Assembly (NCBI GenBank): GCA_014529385.2
Contig: CM043958.1
Location: 157,954,793 to 158,018,792 of the forward strand
Direction of reading: 5' to 3'
From: Adiantum capillus-veneris
Lineage: Eukaryota; Streptophyta; Polypodiopsida; Polypodiales; Pteridaceae
Length of the DNA: 64,000 bases
This document shows positions 50,933-62,975 of this stretch, in pieces (position 1 is the stretch's first letter; every line of letters begins with the position of its first letter). Made by a program: the position numbers and the translations under genes. The notes under the pieces were generated by a model. The model did no database searches. It saw only the letters and a list, made by a program, of their open reading frames with translations, and was not told the origin of the DNA.

Positions 50933-52500
50933 ATGGCTTCACGCAAGGATCAGTCGACTCCCTCTGCATCCGGAGATGCGGCAAGGGATCACAATGAAGA
51001 TTCCGGCAAGGAGTATGGCCCGCCTCGGCCTACTCACGTGGAGCGTCGAGAGATGGAGCGCTTTCGTCAATTGATCGGCGATGCAACAAAGATGATGCTC
51101 AATTTTGCGAAGGACCCAAAATTTGCAAAATATATGAGCGAGACTTCTTTTCAGGAAGTGCACGAGCAGTGGCAGAAAACCACACCGCCACCTCCGAAAC
51201 CAACTCTCAAGAAACCTTCTGCTCACAAGAAATATTCAAAGAAGGAATTAGAAGAGGTGGTTGATGCACGGATTGCTCAGCTTTTTGACGTGCAGAACAA
51301 AGCTAAAAAGCACGGCAAAAAGCAAAAGAAAGGCACTGACTTTCCGGGTTATTTTGGTCGTCAGTCGACATTTGAAAAGGCAAAGAAACAAAAGAAGCGT
51401 GTTTGATTTGAAGAAGTACACAATTCTTCTTCTTCTTCTTCTTCTGACAGTTCTTCTAGCTTTTTCTGATTCGAGCGAAGAAGACCGAAAATGCAAAAAG
51501 CGAAGCAGAAACAATGTTCGGAAAGGGCAAGAAAAAGGCAAAGAAATCTAAATCTCGCCCAGTGAGTGACAGTTCTACAGAGGACTCGTCTACAGACAGT
51601 TCCGACTCTGACGACAGCAACTTTTATGCAAAGAAGAAGAATTTTTTTAAAGCCAACCAATATGACTTTCTGGAAGACAAAAGCAAGAAAGTCCGAGAGT
51701 TTAAGGAAGGTGGACAGTGAATCAAATTTGACACTTTTTCAGGATACAAAGATGCTTCGAAGGCTTTGTCTTTTGTACAATAGTTTGACATCGCTTTTGC
51801 GGGAGGACGCTACTCAGAGCACTCTAAGATTCGGAGAGCTGCCCCTTACTTTAAGGGGAATGCTCGAACTTGGTGGTCCACGCTTCTTTTAAACAAGACT
51901 GCGCCAATTAAATGGCTAATTTAAGAAGCTTTTTATTTCATTCTTGGCTAACTCAAGTGTATGAACGTGATATACGAGCTACTTGGAACCATCTTCGGAT
52001 GACCAAGAAAGATACAGTGGACGCTTATTGCGAGAGATTCTGGAGCTCTTTTCTACCTGTCTCTTCATTCAAGACGATCTCGTTCAGAGAACAGATTGAG
52101 CGGTTTACCTTGGGTCTACCTACAGAGATCCGAGATCACTGCTTAGAACAGAAGTCAACTTCTATTCAGGAGTTGATGAGTCATGCGAAACGGGGTTTTG
52201 CCATTCACTCTGGCAGTCTGACCTACCCCACTGATGAGGTCATGTGACAACGAGCCGAACAAACTTCAGCAAATGAAAGTAGAAAGAGAAAGAGAAACCC
52301 AGAAAAGAAAGATGCACGACCCAAGCTTACTCCTGAGGAGAGAGCTCGCTTCATCAGGGAGGGGAAGTGCTTTGGATGCGGGGGACATGGACATATTTCC
52401 GCAAAGTGCCCTAAAAAGGCACATAAAGAACAAAATGACAAGGGCGACGAAAGTTCTGAGAGTTCGAGAGCAGTTGAGGAACGTGGAAGAAAAGGCAAGA
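50933..52500 (+). pseudogene. Element J gag
   Basis: ATG 50933 starts MASRKDQSTPSASGD, shared with element L. A Lys-rich and then a Ser/Asp-rich linker (DSSTEDSSTDSSDSDDSNFY) follow, with a stop at 51404. The capsid (NARTWWSTLLLNKTAPIKW near 51850-51910) and a CCHC knuckle (CFGCGGHGHISAKC, about 52370-52411) come next, spread over several frames. The Ser/Asp/Lys-rich linker is longer than in the other families here. Confidence 0.8.
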
Positions 52501-52559
52501 TGAAAACAAGACCGGTTCCAAATTGTGTGGGTACTGATCCCGACACATTGGACGAGAGT

Positions 52560-53580
52560 ACAGAACTTTGCCGAGCTTGAGGCAAAGTGAAAGACCAAGA
52601 GGCCCTGATCTTCTTTGATGGAGGAGCCAAGGCCAACTTCATTTCACCGGAATTGGTGGCGCGGCTCGAGATCACTCCCGACCGGATGGGACCACTTGCG
52701 GAGGCAGTTCTAGCGGCACCTGACATGGACGTAGCCATTACACCTGTCATTGGCAAACTTCGGTTGCATTGTTAGGGGTATTCGGGGCATGAGGACTTTT
52801 ACATAATGCCTTTGGAAGGTTGTGATGTTCTCTTGGGAATTCCCTGGTACCACAAGAACAACGCCGCGGTCGACTGTCGGGCGAGGAAAGCGACATTGAC
52901 TATAGAGAAGGGCAGAACCATTGTACTTGACATTAAACTGAAGGGCGAGTCTGTCCCTATTGTATTGGCTTCGGCCATTTCTAAATTAATGAAATCCAGT
53001 CTGTTTGTTTACTCGATCTTTATGAAATACTTGAGTGATGAGGATAGGTCAAATATGTCTAAACCTGATAAAGAACGCCAAGGTTTTTTCCACTCTCATG
53101 CTGATTGCTTCTCAGAGGGCCTACCAGGCGAGTTACCACCTGCTTGTCTTGAAGATCATACCATTGATCTGATACTTGGAAGCACACCATTGAACCGGCC
53201 ACCTTATCGTGTGAGCCGAGCACAGAATGAAGAGATTATGAACCAAGTGAAAGACCTCTTGGAAAAGGGTCTTGTCCAGCCTAGTACTTCACCGTATTGC
53301 TCTCTAGTGTTGTTGGTTTTGAAGAAAGACGGATCTTGGAGAACGTGCATCGATTATAGAGCTCTCAACAAAATCACCATCAAGAACAGATTTCTGGTTC
53401 CTAGGATTTATGATATACTTGACAGATTACAAGGATCCTTGTACCTTAGCTGGATTGATTTGAAGAGTGGATATCATCAGATCAGAATCGCACCGGGGAC
53501 GTCTACAAGACAGTTTTTCGGACGACTTTTGGGTTATTTGAGTTTTGGGTGATGCCTTTTGGCTTAATTAATGCTCCTGC
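52560..53580 (+). pseudogene. Element J protease and reverse transcriptase, first part
   Basis: The protease reads ALIFFDGGAKANFISPEL, with DGG at the catalytic site, and DVLLGIPWYH. A TAG at 52773 splits it. A 248-codon frame (52806-53552) then contains LKGESVPIVLASA, the RT lead-in PLNRPPYR, LVLKKDGSWRTCIDYRALN and [15 protein letters not shown]. It shifts frame near 53500, before MPFGL. Confidence 0.87.
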
Positions 53581-54067
53581 GACATTTAGGATTTTTCGAG
53601 AGTTCAGGCTATTTGTTGGCAGTTTCTTTGACGATATCATTGTTTTCTCCAAGAATGAGGCAGAACATAGAGATCATTTGCTTTAGGTCTTTCAGGCATT
53701 ACGAGATCACAAGTTAGTGATTAATGCAAAGAAAAGTGAATTTTTCCTAACTAGAGATACACTTTTTAGGACACATTGTGTCAGCAGCAGGAGTGCAAAT
53801 GGATCCGGCCAAGATAGAGACTATGCGTGAGTGGCCCGATTTGAAGAATGTCCATGAAGTTAGAAGCTTCTTGGGACTGTGTTCGTACTACAGGCGGTTC
53901 ATTCGAAAGTTTGCAGAGGTTGCTTCCCCTTTGCATATCTTGACACAGAAAGGAGTCCCTTTCTCGTGGGGACCCACAAAGGTGACTGCCTTTCAGACTT
54001 TAAAAGAGAAATTGACTACGGGACGAGTTTTGACTCTGTCGTACTTGCAGAAGTCATTTGGAGTATT
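53550..54067 (+). pseudogene. Element J RT catalytic motif to RNase H start
   Basis: Fragments encode [24 protein letters not shown] (near 53626-53656), VSAAGVQMDPAKIE and VRSFLGLCSYYRRFIRKFAE. A frame runs to the RNase H entry, where MITE copy 2 interrupts it at 54068. Confidence 0.85.
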
Positions 54068-54677
54068 CAAGGTTGCATCCGTACGTACGTACGGATCCTA
54101 TCCGTACCGTACATCCGAATCATATGGTTCAGTACGTACGGATAGATTCCGTACACTTTTTTTTTTCACCCTCTCTCTCCTGGTGGGTCCCCCAATCCTA
54201 TTTCAGTCATCATCATCATCTTTAGAGTCATATTTCAGCCCTGTTTCAGCTGAGTGTGCGGTTTTTAGTGCTTACTAGTTATTAGAGTCGGGATTCCAGA
54301 CTTAAGTCTTGGATTTATCATTTTCATGATTTATTATGTATTTATTTTGATGCTCTTAGTTTTATGTGACCATGATAGCAGACATCTGATACTATTTGTT
54401 TGTAGACATTGATCAATGGTTAGCTAATCTCAACTTTGCCTTTTCATCGTTCAATTAGTCGTGGACTCCGTTTTTGGTATTTGTAACGGTGTACTGTTGA
54501 TTTGTTAGTCTTTATTTGAAGTCTTGGTGAACACATAAGTAAATATATGAAGTACTCTCAGTTTTAGGCTTTGTGGAAAAAAGGACGAATTTTTACGTAC
54601 CTAAAAACTCAATCCATTTTGTACTACGTACCTTACGTACCGAATTTGTACCAAACATTACGTACCTAACTACCTTG
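54068..54677. mobile_element. hAT-type MITE with GTAC-rich ends, copy 2
   Basis: It begins CAAGGTTGCATCCGTACG and ends CTAACTACCTTG, like copy 1, with GTAC-dense ends and an AT-rich middle. Removing it restores the RNase H codons for FGV(Y)CDACGRS. The flanks 'ggagtatt' and 'aagtatat' look like a decayed 8-bp duplication. It is older or more diverged than copy 1. Confidence 0.8.
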
Positions 54678-55575
54678 AAGTATATTGTGATGCTTGTGGT
54701 CGTAGTCTGGGTGTGGTCTTAATGCTAGAAGGCCATGTGATTGCTTACGAGAGCCGATTGTTCTCAAGGCCGGAAATGACAGCACAGATTTACGAGAAAG
54801 AGCTTTTGGCGGTTATCCATGCTCTTGCTCAGTGGCGGCATTACCTACTCGGAGCGGATTTTACTGTCTTTAATGACTATCAGAGTTTGCGCTACTTCTT
54901 GTCACAGAAGCAGCTATCGGAAAAGCAGATGCGGTGGGCGAACATCTTGTCACAGTTTCACTTTCAGATTGTCCATGTTCAGGGACAAAAGAATGTGGTG
55001 GCAGACGCTTTGTCTCGGAAGCCGTTGGATTTGGGTATTTTCGCGAAACATCATAGGAGCTTCGAGGATATGGTCGACCAGTATGCCACATATACAGATT
55101 TTGCAGACGTTTTCACACGGATACGGGATGGGGAGACAGTAGAGGGATATTCCATTCCTTGGTGAGAAAAAAAGATGTTGTGCGTTACACAGCTGGTGAG
55201 GAAAAAGGTTATGATTGTCACCGCGGCATTGCTACCATCATGAAAGGGGTAGAGAGATACTTCTTTTGGCCGAGACATCAAGAAGGATGTGGAAGAGTTT
55301 GTGCGCAGTTGCTTGGTATGCCAGAAGGTCAAGTTTGACAGGCATAAAGCACAGGGATTGTTACAGCCTTTGCCCATACCCACCCGCCCCTGGGAAAGTA
55401 TTACAATGGATTTCGTTTTTGATCTCCCGAGAACACAGAGTGGTCACGATAGTATCTAGACTGTTATTAACAGATTTAGCAAGCAGGCTCATTTCATTCT
55501 GGTGAAGAAAACAGTCAAGCCGATCACTTAGCGAGACTGTTTGTGCCCCAGATCTTTAGATTACATGGCATGCCT
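54678..55575 (+). pseudogene. Element J RNase H and first half of integrase
   Basis: A frame at 54713-55165 holds the RNase H motifs YEKELLAVIHAL and FNDYQSLRYFL (Asp moved from the usual TDHQ) and NVVADALSRKP. The integrase zinc finger (GHRGIATIMKGVERYFF-like, damaged) and CLVCQKVKFDRHKA follow, then ITMDFVFDLPRTQ and NRFSKQAHFIL. The coding sequence stops after IFRLHGMPG at about 55575. Confidence 0.82.
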
Positions 55576-56610
55576 GGAACTTGCGGCGAGGATTTGGACT
55601 AAAATTCTCAAAACACTACTGCTTTGAGCTGGATCTGCAAACCGCCATGGTACTCTATTCTCTTCTGCGATACTCTTCGACGAATCTTTCCATACATTGT
55701 GAGTTGTAAATAACAAACGTGGATATGTACAAGCGTTCGGTAGTTGTGAGCTTGCGAGGGATGCCCTTGCCACATAATACCTCATCTGACAATGTACGAG
55801 ACTCTTCCATTGTCCATCTCCGAGGAGTAGCTATGTCAACACGCTCAAGCTACTCTAAAAGATAATACATGCACTCTCAAAGCACCCATCCTTCGGCCAT
55901 TGAACCCTCTGGTCGTGCTCTTTGGCGAACAAGCCCCTTTAAAAATCCCATAAATATTTCAACCCAAAATAGAGTCCAAGGAGTGCTAACAACACCTACA
56001 ATCTCTATCTCATCCACGAGATGAATGAGCACGTGGACTTGGATATCAAAAAAGGATGTCGATAACTCTTTCTCTGCCAGATAAAGGAGCCCAATGCATT
56101 CCCTTTTCTTTTGCGGTATTGACCTTGTATCAATCTCCTTAGATGTGATCCATCTATTAAAAAAAATAGAAGAACAATGTGAAAAATGCTTATTAAAAGT
56201 ACATATATAAACATCCGCAAGCTATACAAATACCTTGCTAGCTTCCCTAAATGATAGATAATATCTTGGATACCACTCGTTAAGCAACCATCAATAACAA
56301 GGGGGAGAACATGCTATATGTATCAATTTACAATCAAATTAGTATCTCTTGGTTGGAGGAAAGAGTTGTTACGATTAAACAAATATTGTATTACCTTGAT
56401 GAAATTATGACAATCATGTGTCTTCAAGTTCAAAAGACTTGTGTCATCCACAGTGAATATATTCTTCAATGAGGCACCATATCTCGTAGGTGTGCAGATA
56501 GATCGTATTCTTTGATTAATTGTGTCAATATCTTTAGAGATAAGCACCCATGGTGCATGTGCATATTCTTTTCGATCCGTCTCTTCATCAACATGGGGCC
56601 ACAAGTTGTG
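55570..56610 (-). pseudogene. CACTA (En/Spm) transposase remnant
   Basis: On the minus strand the upper part (56604-56323) carries the end of a TNP2-type transposase, including YGASLKNIFTVDDTS and LKTHDCHNFIKVIQYL. The lower part (56140-55560) reads like DUF4218: IGLLYLAEKELSTSFFD, HVLIHLVDEIEIVGVVSTPW and FMGFLKGLVRQRARPEGSMA. That N-to-C order is the one found in plant CACTA transposases. Frame changes are present and no CACTA terminal repeats were found. It lies inside the integrase region of J but without a clean junction. Confidence 0.8.
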
Positions 56611-58409
56611 TTTGTAATTTTGATCTTTTAAGTCGTTTTGAGTTGCTTCTGTGTATTTTCAAACCAATAATATGTTTCTCACCTTGACATGATAGTATTG
56701 CCAATGTGAGCTAGTTTCTCACCTTGACATGATAGTATTGCCAATGTGAGCAATCCCAATGAAGCTAGGTAACAAAAATGGCCAAGAAGTCCAAGGACTA
56801 GTGCCCACAAAATGGGAAATGAATTCAATCCAAGGTGCACCCCCAGGGTGGGTGCCAAAAACAAGGGGAGAGTCACACAACTAAGATAAAAATGCAGGCT
56901 AACTTGTTGTAGCTATCACAGAGTTAACAAATCACACAAGAATTGCCATGTGACGAAGTGTCATAGCAAGAAGGACCCTTAGAGCCCATTGTATCAGAGT
57001 CTTCATCACATACTAAAGTAAATTGCCCATAGTTGATCAAAAAAAATAAAAAGGAACTAACCACAAGTCGAAACCTACTTAACCATGCCAACCTTCTGCC
57101 TACTCACAAGTAAGATCAGCTATATGGTCTATTCTATGTGGAAAGCAACCAATCATTGTATATATGATTGATGACATTGACATTGGGGCATACCCTTGAT
57201 AGGGTATCATTTTTCTCTGATGTCATAAACGCTTTGAGCAAGGGAAAGAAACCAAATAATCCATGGGAAGGGGGGAGAGCACTAAAGAGGTTGACTAGTA
57301 GCAACAAGAGGTCCGTTGGAAGGAATTCATCAAGGCATATCACAATTTTTTACTGGGAAGGAGGATTGAAGTGATTGTAGTGAAGTTTTGATTAGAAACG
57401 AAGTGCTTCGTCCTTGGGCATTGTCGAAAGGATCGAATATGATGTAAGTTGTTCCTTTTGGATTGCTTCAGTATGATGGATTGGACCGTCACAATCGGAC
57501 CATGTAGCCTAGCAAGAACTTAAACCAGCATAAAGATGTCAATTCGAGGATGTAGCCGACCCAGTTAGTGCATGGAAACGTCAAATGCAATGCCCCAACG
57601 GCAAAGCACTGAGGAGAGAGGTGTCACTCTCGAGCAAGGAAGCAACTAAGTGAAAAATTCCTAAATCTATCGTGCGGTTTCAAATGGTTGTAGAAGTGTT
57701 AAATGAATTCCAAATGACATGAAACTTGAGATTTGGGGTCTCTAGGCTATAGGCTATAGTTTCCCAACATCAAAACCTGCAAAAGTCACAGTCGGGTAGG
57801 TGAGCAACCACAATTGTTGCCACCTCTCACCTTCACCAAAAATGATGAATTAAGGGTCGTTGCCTCCTCCTAAGGTCTACTTACCTCTATCCATGCTTAG
57901 TTTCACTTAAAACACCATTAACAACTCGAAACAAGCACTTAAACACACTAGGCGACTTAGAGCTAAAACCGCTCATTGCATCACACACACACACACACAC
58001 ACACTCAAACATAGCACATTGGACATCTACACAATGCCAACAGCAAGAGGAAGCATTACATGAAGTTTCATTAGCAATGCTTTCCCATACAAAGAGTAGT
58101 GAGTGCGCAAGCATAGGTGTACTCTTCACTATGTAAGCTCCAAAGTAAAAACATTTCTAATAATTATAAATTTTGGCTTTTATACCCAAGGTTAAAATTG
58201 GATATCTGGCTAGAAAGGGATAATTACTTCAAAAATGTGATGGACTAGGGCATCTAACCTCTTCATTATTTACAAAATTATTTGGAAATAATCAAACTCT
58301 TTAGGATTTAGAATTTACAGCGTCGGCTTAAGTGGAAAATAAATGATTAAGAGGGAAAAGGTTTTACATGCCCATCCAAAATGGCGTGATTGGGTTCTTT
58401 GCTTCAACA
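56611..58409 (-). repeat. LTR-like region of an unidentified element, left end not fixed
   Basis: The right end, ...GCTTCAACA (58409), is followed by CTCCCCCCTCCC, a perfect polypurine tract on the minus strand. The stretch therefore looks like a 3' LTR read on the minus strand (starting TGTTGAAGC). It includes a 38-bp tandem duplication at 56671-56748 and (CA)n at 57984-58005. No gene is recognised in it. Confidence 0.4.
57984..58005 (+). repeat. (CA)n microsatellite
   Basis: About eleven CA units. Confidence 0.9.
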
Positions 58410-59880
58410 CTCCCCCCTCCCGGCTTCTTGTCGTCCTTGATAAGATTTCGTTCTTTGAGCATGGGCTTTCTTTGCTTTCGTTTATCGACGTACTGCTAGA
58501 ATGCTAGCATCATTTGCTAAACTTGATCTTCTTCCTATGGCTTGTAGATTCTTGTTAAAGGGTTTTCTCATGCGTGGAGGGTGTAGGCCACAAATCTGAG
58601 TTTGATATCTTTGCAGATTGGCATTTTAACATTGTGAAATCCATCTCGACATAGCCCGTATAGAATGCCTCCTCGAAGGTTTGCATATAGTGGCTTGGAA
58701 GGAACATAAACCTGAGAATAGACCATAAATTACCTTCATCTTGAGGATATCATTCAAGTTGAATATCAATCCTTTCTATCCCTCCAAGAATGAAGTCTAT
58801 TTTACTCTGGTGGCCTCTATATTTTTGAAAGTGTTGATACATGCGGAGAGCATGTAGTAGATCTTCAACATCATCTTCCGTGCTATATCTAGCTTTCCTT
58901 GAACTAGTCTGATCATCTGCTTGATGGCCTTCCTCAAGTAAGCGAGTGAAGGTGCCTCTCTTGGTTTGGGGAAGACCAGGTAGGGCATGTGGGGTGAGAG
59001 ACAAGCAGTTGCTCAAAATCAGCCCACCTTCTCCTCCTAATGATTGGACAGTATGTTGAGTCTATTTGAAGGTGGGTTGGAGCAAAACAGTTTACTATGA
59101 TTGCCTGCTTGTTCTTCCCCATGAATTCAACTTTCCATTCCGGTCTGGCTTCTTTAATCTGTTCAATGATCCATTCCGAAAGATCAGCCTCTTTGTAACT
59201 CCACTCAGCATCTGGTAGGAGTTTTGGTAGCAGCTCTTTCTTCTTCTCTATTGTCAGCCATTTGAGTAGTGGATAGGGAAGTTTTGGCTTAGGAACCTCC
59301 TCTCGTAGCTGCTAGTGATGTTTTTTAGTAAATCTGATTTCAATAAGTGATGCACGTAGCGGAGGTTCCTGGCCACAACTTCCCTAGTCACTTCCTAGTG
59401 CTTCTTTGGTAGATGTGAGTACTCTTGAGGTAATTTGTGGGGTTCATTTGAAGTACCCACATCTATCGGGCCTTTAAACTATTTGTTCTCCTGCTCTCTC
59501 TCTTTTTCAATGTTCTCAAAGTCAGGCCCTATTTTCGAGGGTCCTTTCTCTCTGGGAGGGATGTTCTACAACTACTCTACCATTGATAGTTGCTTTCTTA
59601 AATCCTCCACTTCCTTCATGAGCATCTCAATGCTTTCGTCTTTTGCTTTTCCCTCTTCTGTCATGGCATGCTCTTATTGTGTAGAGCTTCTTCCAATCTA
59701 ATTCTTGTTGTCTGAGAAACTTCTAGTGCTTGTTGCAGTTTTGTGATCTGCTTCTTCTAGATGTCAGTTTTCTCGAAGCTACTCGTCGAGATGAGCAAAG
59801 GATCTTTTGTAAATGCCTCTAGCTATTTGTTCTAATAATCTATCCGGCCTCTAAGTACATCTATTGGTATCCTTTGCTTT
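58410..59880 (-). pseudogene. Unidentified minus-strand coding remnant beside a polypurine tract
   Basis: Read from 59880 downward there is a coiled-coil-like part (ITKLQQALEVSQTTRIRLEE, then a Glu/Lys/Leu-rich helix). Next come a well-formed globular-looking stretch (EWSYKEADLSEWIIEQIKEA, VNCFAPTHLQIDS) and further pieces such as GGILYGLCRDGFHNVKMPIC. Several frames are needed. No RT, integrase or knuckle motif is seen. Its position just upstream of a polypurine tract suggests the protein of an LTR element, but I do not recognise the family. Confidence 0.4.
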
Positions 59881-59889
59881 TGAGCAAGT

Positions 59890-60255
59890 GATGTTGACTC
59901 TTTGGCACTCTGGTGGGCTTGTTGATATTGATGTCTCCTTCGGACTGAAATTGCCTTATACTTAGAGGATTCACAATGCATTTCATGTGAGTCTCTTGAA
60001 ACCTTTCAAGGGTGATGTGCCTGATGATGGGGAGCCTGATGAGCAATCTGAAGGGGAAGAAAACGAGGAGATCCTTGCTCTTGAATAGATTTTGGCACAT
60101 AAGGACACAAAGAATAAAGGTAAAGTCCGAAGGCGGTTCTTGGTTAAGTTCAAGAACTATCGTGCATTGGATGCGAAGTGGATGGAGGAGGAGGACCTAG
60201 CAGATACTCCTCAGATTGTGAAACTTTACCTCGAAGCTTTTGGTTTAGCATAGTC
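59890..60255 (+). pseudogene. Element J integrase end and chromodomain
   Basis: The J polyprotein resumes with GLKLPY and RIHNAFHVSLLKPFKGDV, then an acidic linker. The chromodomain follows (ILAHKDTKNKGKVRRRFLVK, KWMEEEDLADTPQIVKLYL), ending EAFGLA and a stop at 60251-60253. Stops at 59980 and 60086 disrupt it. Roughly 0.5 kb of integrase between HGMP and this point is missing. Confidence 0.8.
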
Positions 60256-60663
60256 TACTCCATATGGAACCCAGAATTTAGCTTGGCCGGAGATTTGGTG
60301 CAGTAGGATGCACAAGAGGGGAGTTACTCCGCTCCTTTGTCAACAGATGCCTTGATTTTGATACTAGAGTCACTGATGTCTCTTTAAGCTTCATGGATAT
60401 TAAGAGCTGACAATATTTTGCTGTATGACTTTATGAAATGGAATTCCTGAATATGAAACTGATTTGTTCTTGACTTGTTTTTAAGTGCAAGAACTGATAG
60501 ACGAAATGATTGCAGCATAGCATTTTGGTCTAATTGATCTCGAATAGACATGGTTGCAATAGGGGTTAGTCAATCGGACATCGATGAGGTCCGACTAGAT
60601 CTCGATGCGATTGCTAGCTACACTGCCGATAAATCATGGTCTAAGATCCGAATGAATGTTGAA
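60256..60663 (+). other. Element J 3' untranslated region
   Basis: Non-coding. The start ('gatgcacaagaggggagtta', about 60308) is shared with the J-like fragment at 45466-46356, where it appears reversed. No strong polypurine tract is seen before the 3' LTR. Confidence 0.6.
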
Positions 60664-61204
60664 TGTCATGTGATGTCTAGTGCAGAATCTCGGAAAACCC
60701 GCATACATGATGACGCGGCACCGTACGACAGAATCCGGAAAACGCGGCGCGCTTCACGCTGGACATTACGACATAATTTTCGCCTTTTGCGCTGGGAAAA
60801 GCAGTTGGAAGTTCTACGCAATTTTTTGGGTAGTTTTTGAACTTTGCTTTAATTTTCAAGGAAGGCTTATGAGACAAATTGCTTTATTTTTAAAAAGATG
60901 GCAGCTTTTGGGGCTCTGCTTTTGGCATTCCTTGTAAACAAATAAATAAGTTGTTTGGGCTCCCACTCGGGAGAGCATCTGGACGCAGAGTCCGAGAGTG
61001 AGACCCAACCGCACTCTTGTACTTTGAACTCAGATTAATACAAAAGGAAATACCGAAAGGGGCGCCAATCTTTGGGGCCAATAGCTCTAGGCACGGAACT
61101 CCGCTAGGTCAGTGTAAATCAATTGTGAATTGTGAACTGTTTTAAAGTGGTTATTTGGTGCTGTCGCGATAGATTCTTGACTTGGAGTGTCCAAGTCTGT
61201 TACA
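60664..61204 (+). repeat. Element J 3' LTR
   Basis: 541 bp. The right four-fifths align well with the 5' LTR, while the first 70 bp are diverged and lack the CCCTAA units. It ends CTGTTACA. Confidence 0.8.
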
Positions 61205-62122
61205 ATCTGGGAGGACACAAGAGATTTAATACCCTCTGGACTAACAACGCAGGATCATGCGCAAGGACAGATACCTAGATTGATTTCTAGGAAGATTATT
61301 CTTCTTGAATTTGAGAAGACGGAATCGAGTTAACAGTGTCTCGGATAAGAAAACTTTGGATCTAGAGGAAAAACGCGGAAAGACGTTCGGCAATGTGCAA
61401 GGGATCTTTTGATCAGAACAATTGACCTACCCAAAGCAAAGGCCTGAAATAAGAACTTACTTTGGTAAGATGCGCACTTTGTCTACCACAGGAAGATTCA
61501 CATGAGCTTAATGCACTCGACATGCCCTATATGGGAGGACACAAGAGGTTTAATATCCTCAGGACTAATAGTGCAAGGTTATGCGCAAGGATAGAGACCT
61601 AGATTGATTTCTACGAGGATTATTTTCTTGGGATTGAAAAGGTGGAATTGAGTTAATAGATTCTCGGAAAGACACGAATGAGAAGTTCTTACATGGATCG
61701 TGAGTTTAATGAATGGTGATGGATATCCTCGAGGTACTAGATGAAAGACATGAAACGGTAAGGTAAGTATTGAATGATTATTTTTTGTTTAATTTAATTT
61801 TTAAGTTCTCTTTTGAGAAAGGACTAGCTCAACTCACCATTGAACAAGATTTGGAGTCTTTCCTGTTTCTCCCCGACAGTTCAGTTGGATCTCTACAGTT
61901 GAGGACAATTGTTTATAAGTGAGAGGGATGTTGCTAAATTGGCTTTATTTGACAGAAAAATAATTCTAAATAAATTATTGGATTTATAAGTGAGAGGGTT
62001 TTCTCGCTTGGAACACCACAAAAAATAATTCTAAATAAATTATAAGAATTTTAAGTGACAAGGTTTTTCTCATTAAAGACACTTGAGTACAGAGTATTCC
62101 TAGTGCATCATTCAGAGTAATG
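61205..62122. other. Degenerate non-coding repeats right of element J
   Basis: Two imperfect copies of about 150 bp start at 61208 and 61529 (both GGGAGGACACAAGAG). Two further repeats near 61960 and 62020 share AATAATTCTAAATAAATTAT and a GTGA(G/C)A(G)GG phrase. No gene is recognised. Confidence 0.6.
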
Positions 62123-62694
62123 TGTAACAAACTTGGATACCTCGAGTTAAGATTCTACCTCGACACAGCAGAGTTTCACTTCAAAACAGTTCACAAAAGA
62201 CGACACGGCCCGGTATAGTTCCGTGCCAAGAGGTATTGGCCCCAAAGACTAGCGCCCCTTTTGGTATTTCTTTTTATATTAATCTTTGAGCAAAGTACAA
62301 CTCCCACGGGTGCTCGCTCTCAGACTCTGTGTCTAGATGCTCTGCAGAGTGAGCCCCCTTGGGTTCATTATAAATGTTACAAGGGATGCTAAAAGCAGAG
62401 TCCCAAAAGCTTCAGACTCAAAAGCTATAGTTCTCAAAAGCAACTGTTTTAAAATCAGCCAGTAAAACTGCTAGCACTAAAAAAATAGATTTCTTTACAA
62501 CTGCCACGTCAGCTTGTCATCGTAAATTCAAGAAAATTTGTACAGCATGTCAGCAGATTTTACGAGATGTCCGTATGGTATTGCCTCGTCAGCCTATCGG
62601 CGCGTTTTGCAGGTCCGTACACTGCTGCCACGTGGCATTTTTGCTGTCAGTGTGTGAGTGTGTCCGGGGTTAGCCACGTCACTAGTTTGTGACA
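62123..62694 (-). mobile_element. Solo LTR of the J family
   Basis: A single 572-bp LTR, TGTAACAAAC...TTTGTGACA on the plus strand, is flanked on both sides by the pentamer TAATG (62118-62122 and 62695-62699). It contains the reversed 'ggccccaaagactagcgcc' block. No internal sequence is attached, so it is the product of LTR-LTR recombination. Confidence 0.9.
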
Positions 62695-62744
62695 TAATGA
62701 CAGGAGCACTGTGAAAGGGAATATCTGTAAGGCCACTAGGAATG

Positions 62745-62960
62745 GGTGCTTCTGATGCGTCACATCGGATGGGTGACAGGGAGCATCGGACAGAAGTATT
62801 CGACCTTCTGAGAACAGACAACTCTGATGCGTCATAGGATGGGTGACATAGAGCATCGTGAAGGAGATTGTACCGTAAGTTCAGTAGGAAACAACTAGGT
62901 GATGTGTCTTCCTGATGCGTCACAAGGTGGGTAATAAGTGCATCGGAAAGAGAGTATCCA
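62745..62960 (+). repeat. Minisatellite, three units of about 70 bp
   Basis: Each unit contains CTGATGCGTCA, then GGGTGA(C/T)A and GCATCG (about 62752-62789, 62821-62857 and 62912-62952). The core is roughly palindromic because TGATGCGTCA and GCATC face each other. Confidence 0.7.
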
Positions 62961-62975
62961 TAGTCAAGAGGAAAT

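Larger units (their letters stand above)
50329..61204 (+). mobile_element. Element J: decayed Ty3/gypsy chromovirus with foreign block in integrase
   Basis: LTRs are 50329-50862 and 60664-61204. Flanking pentamers are ATGTG and ATCTG, a plausible target duplication with one change. The order is gag, zinc knuckle, protease, RT, RNase H (with MITE copy 2), integrase N-terminal half, a 4.3-kb foreign block (about 55575-59890), then integrase end and chromodomain. Pol resembles family A/D, but RT has FFDDIIVFS and protease FFDGGA. Many frameshifts are present. Confidence 0.85.
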
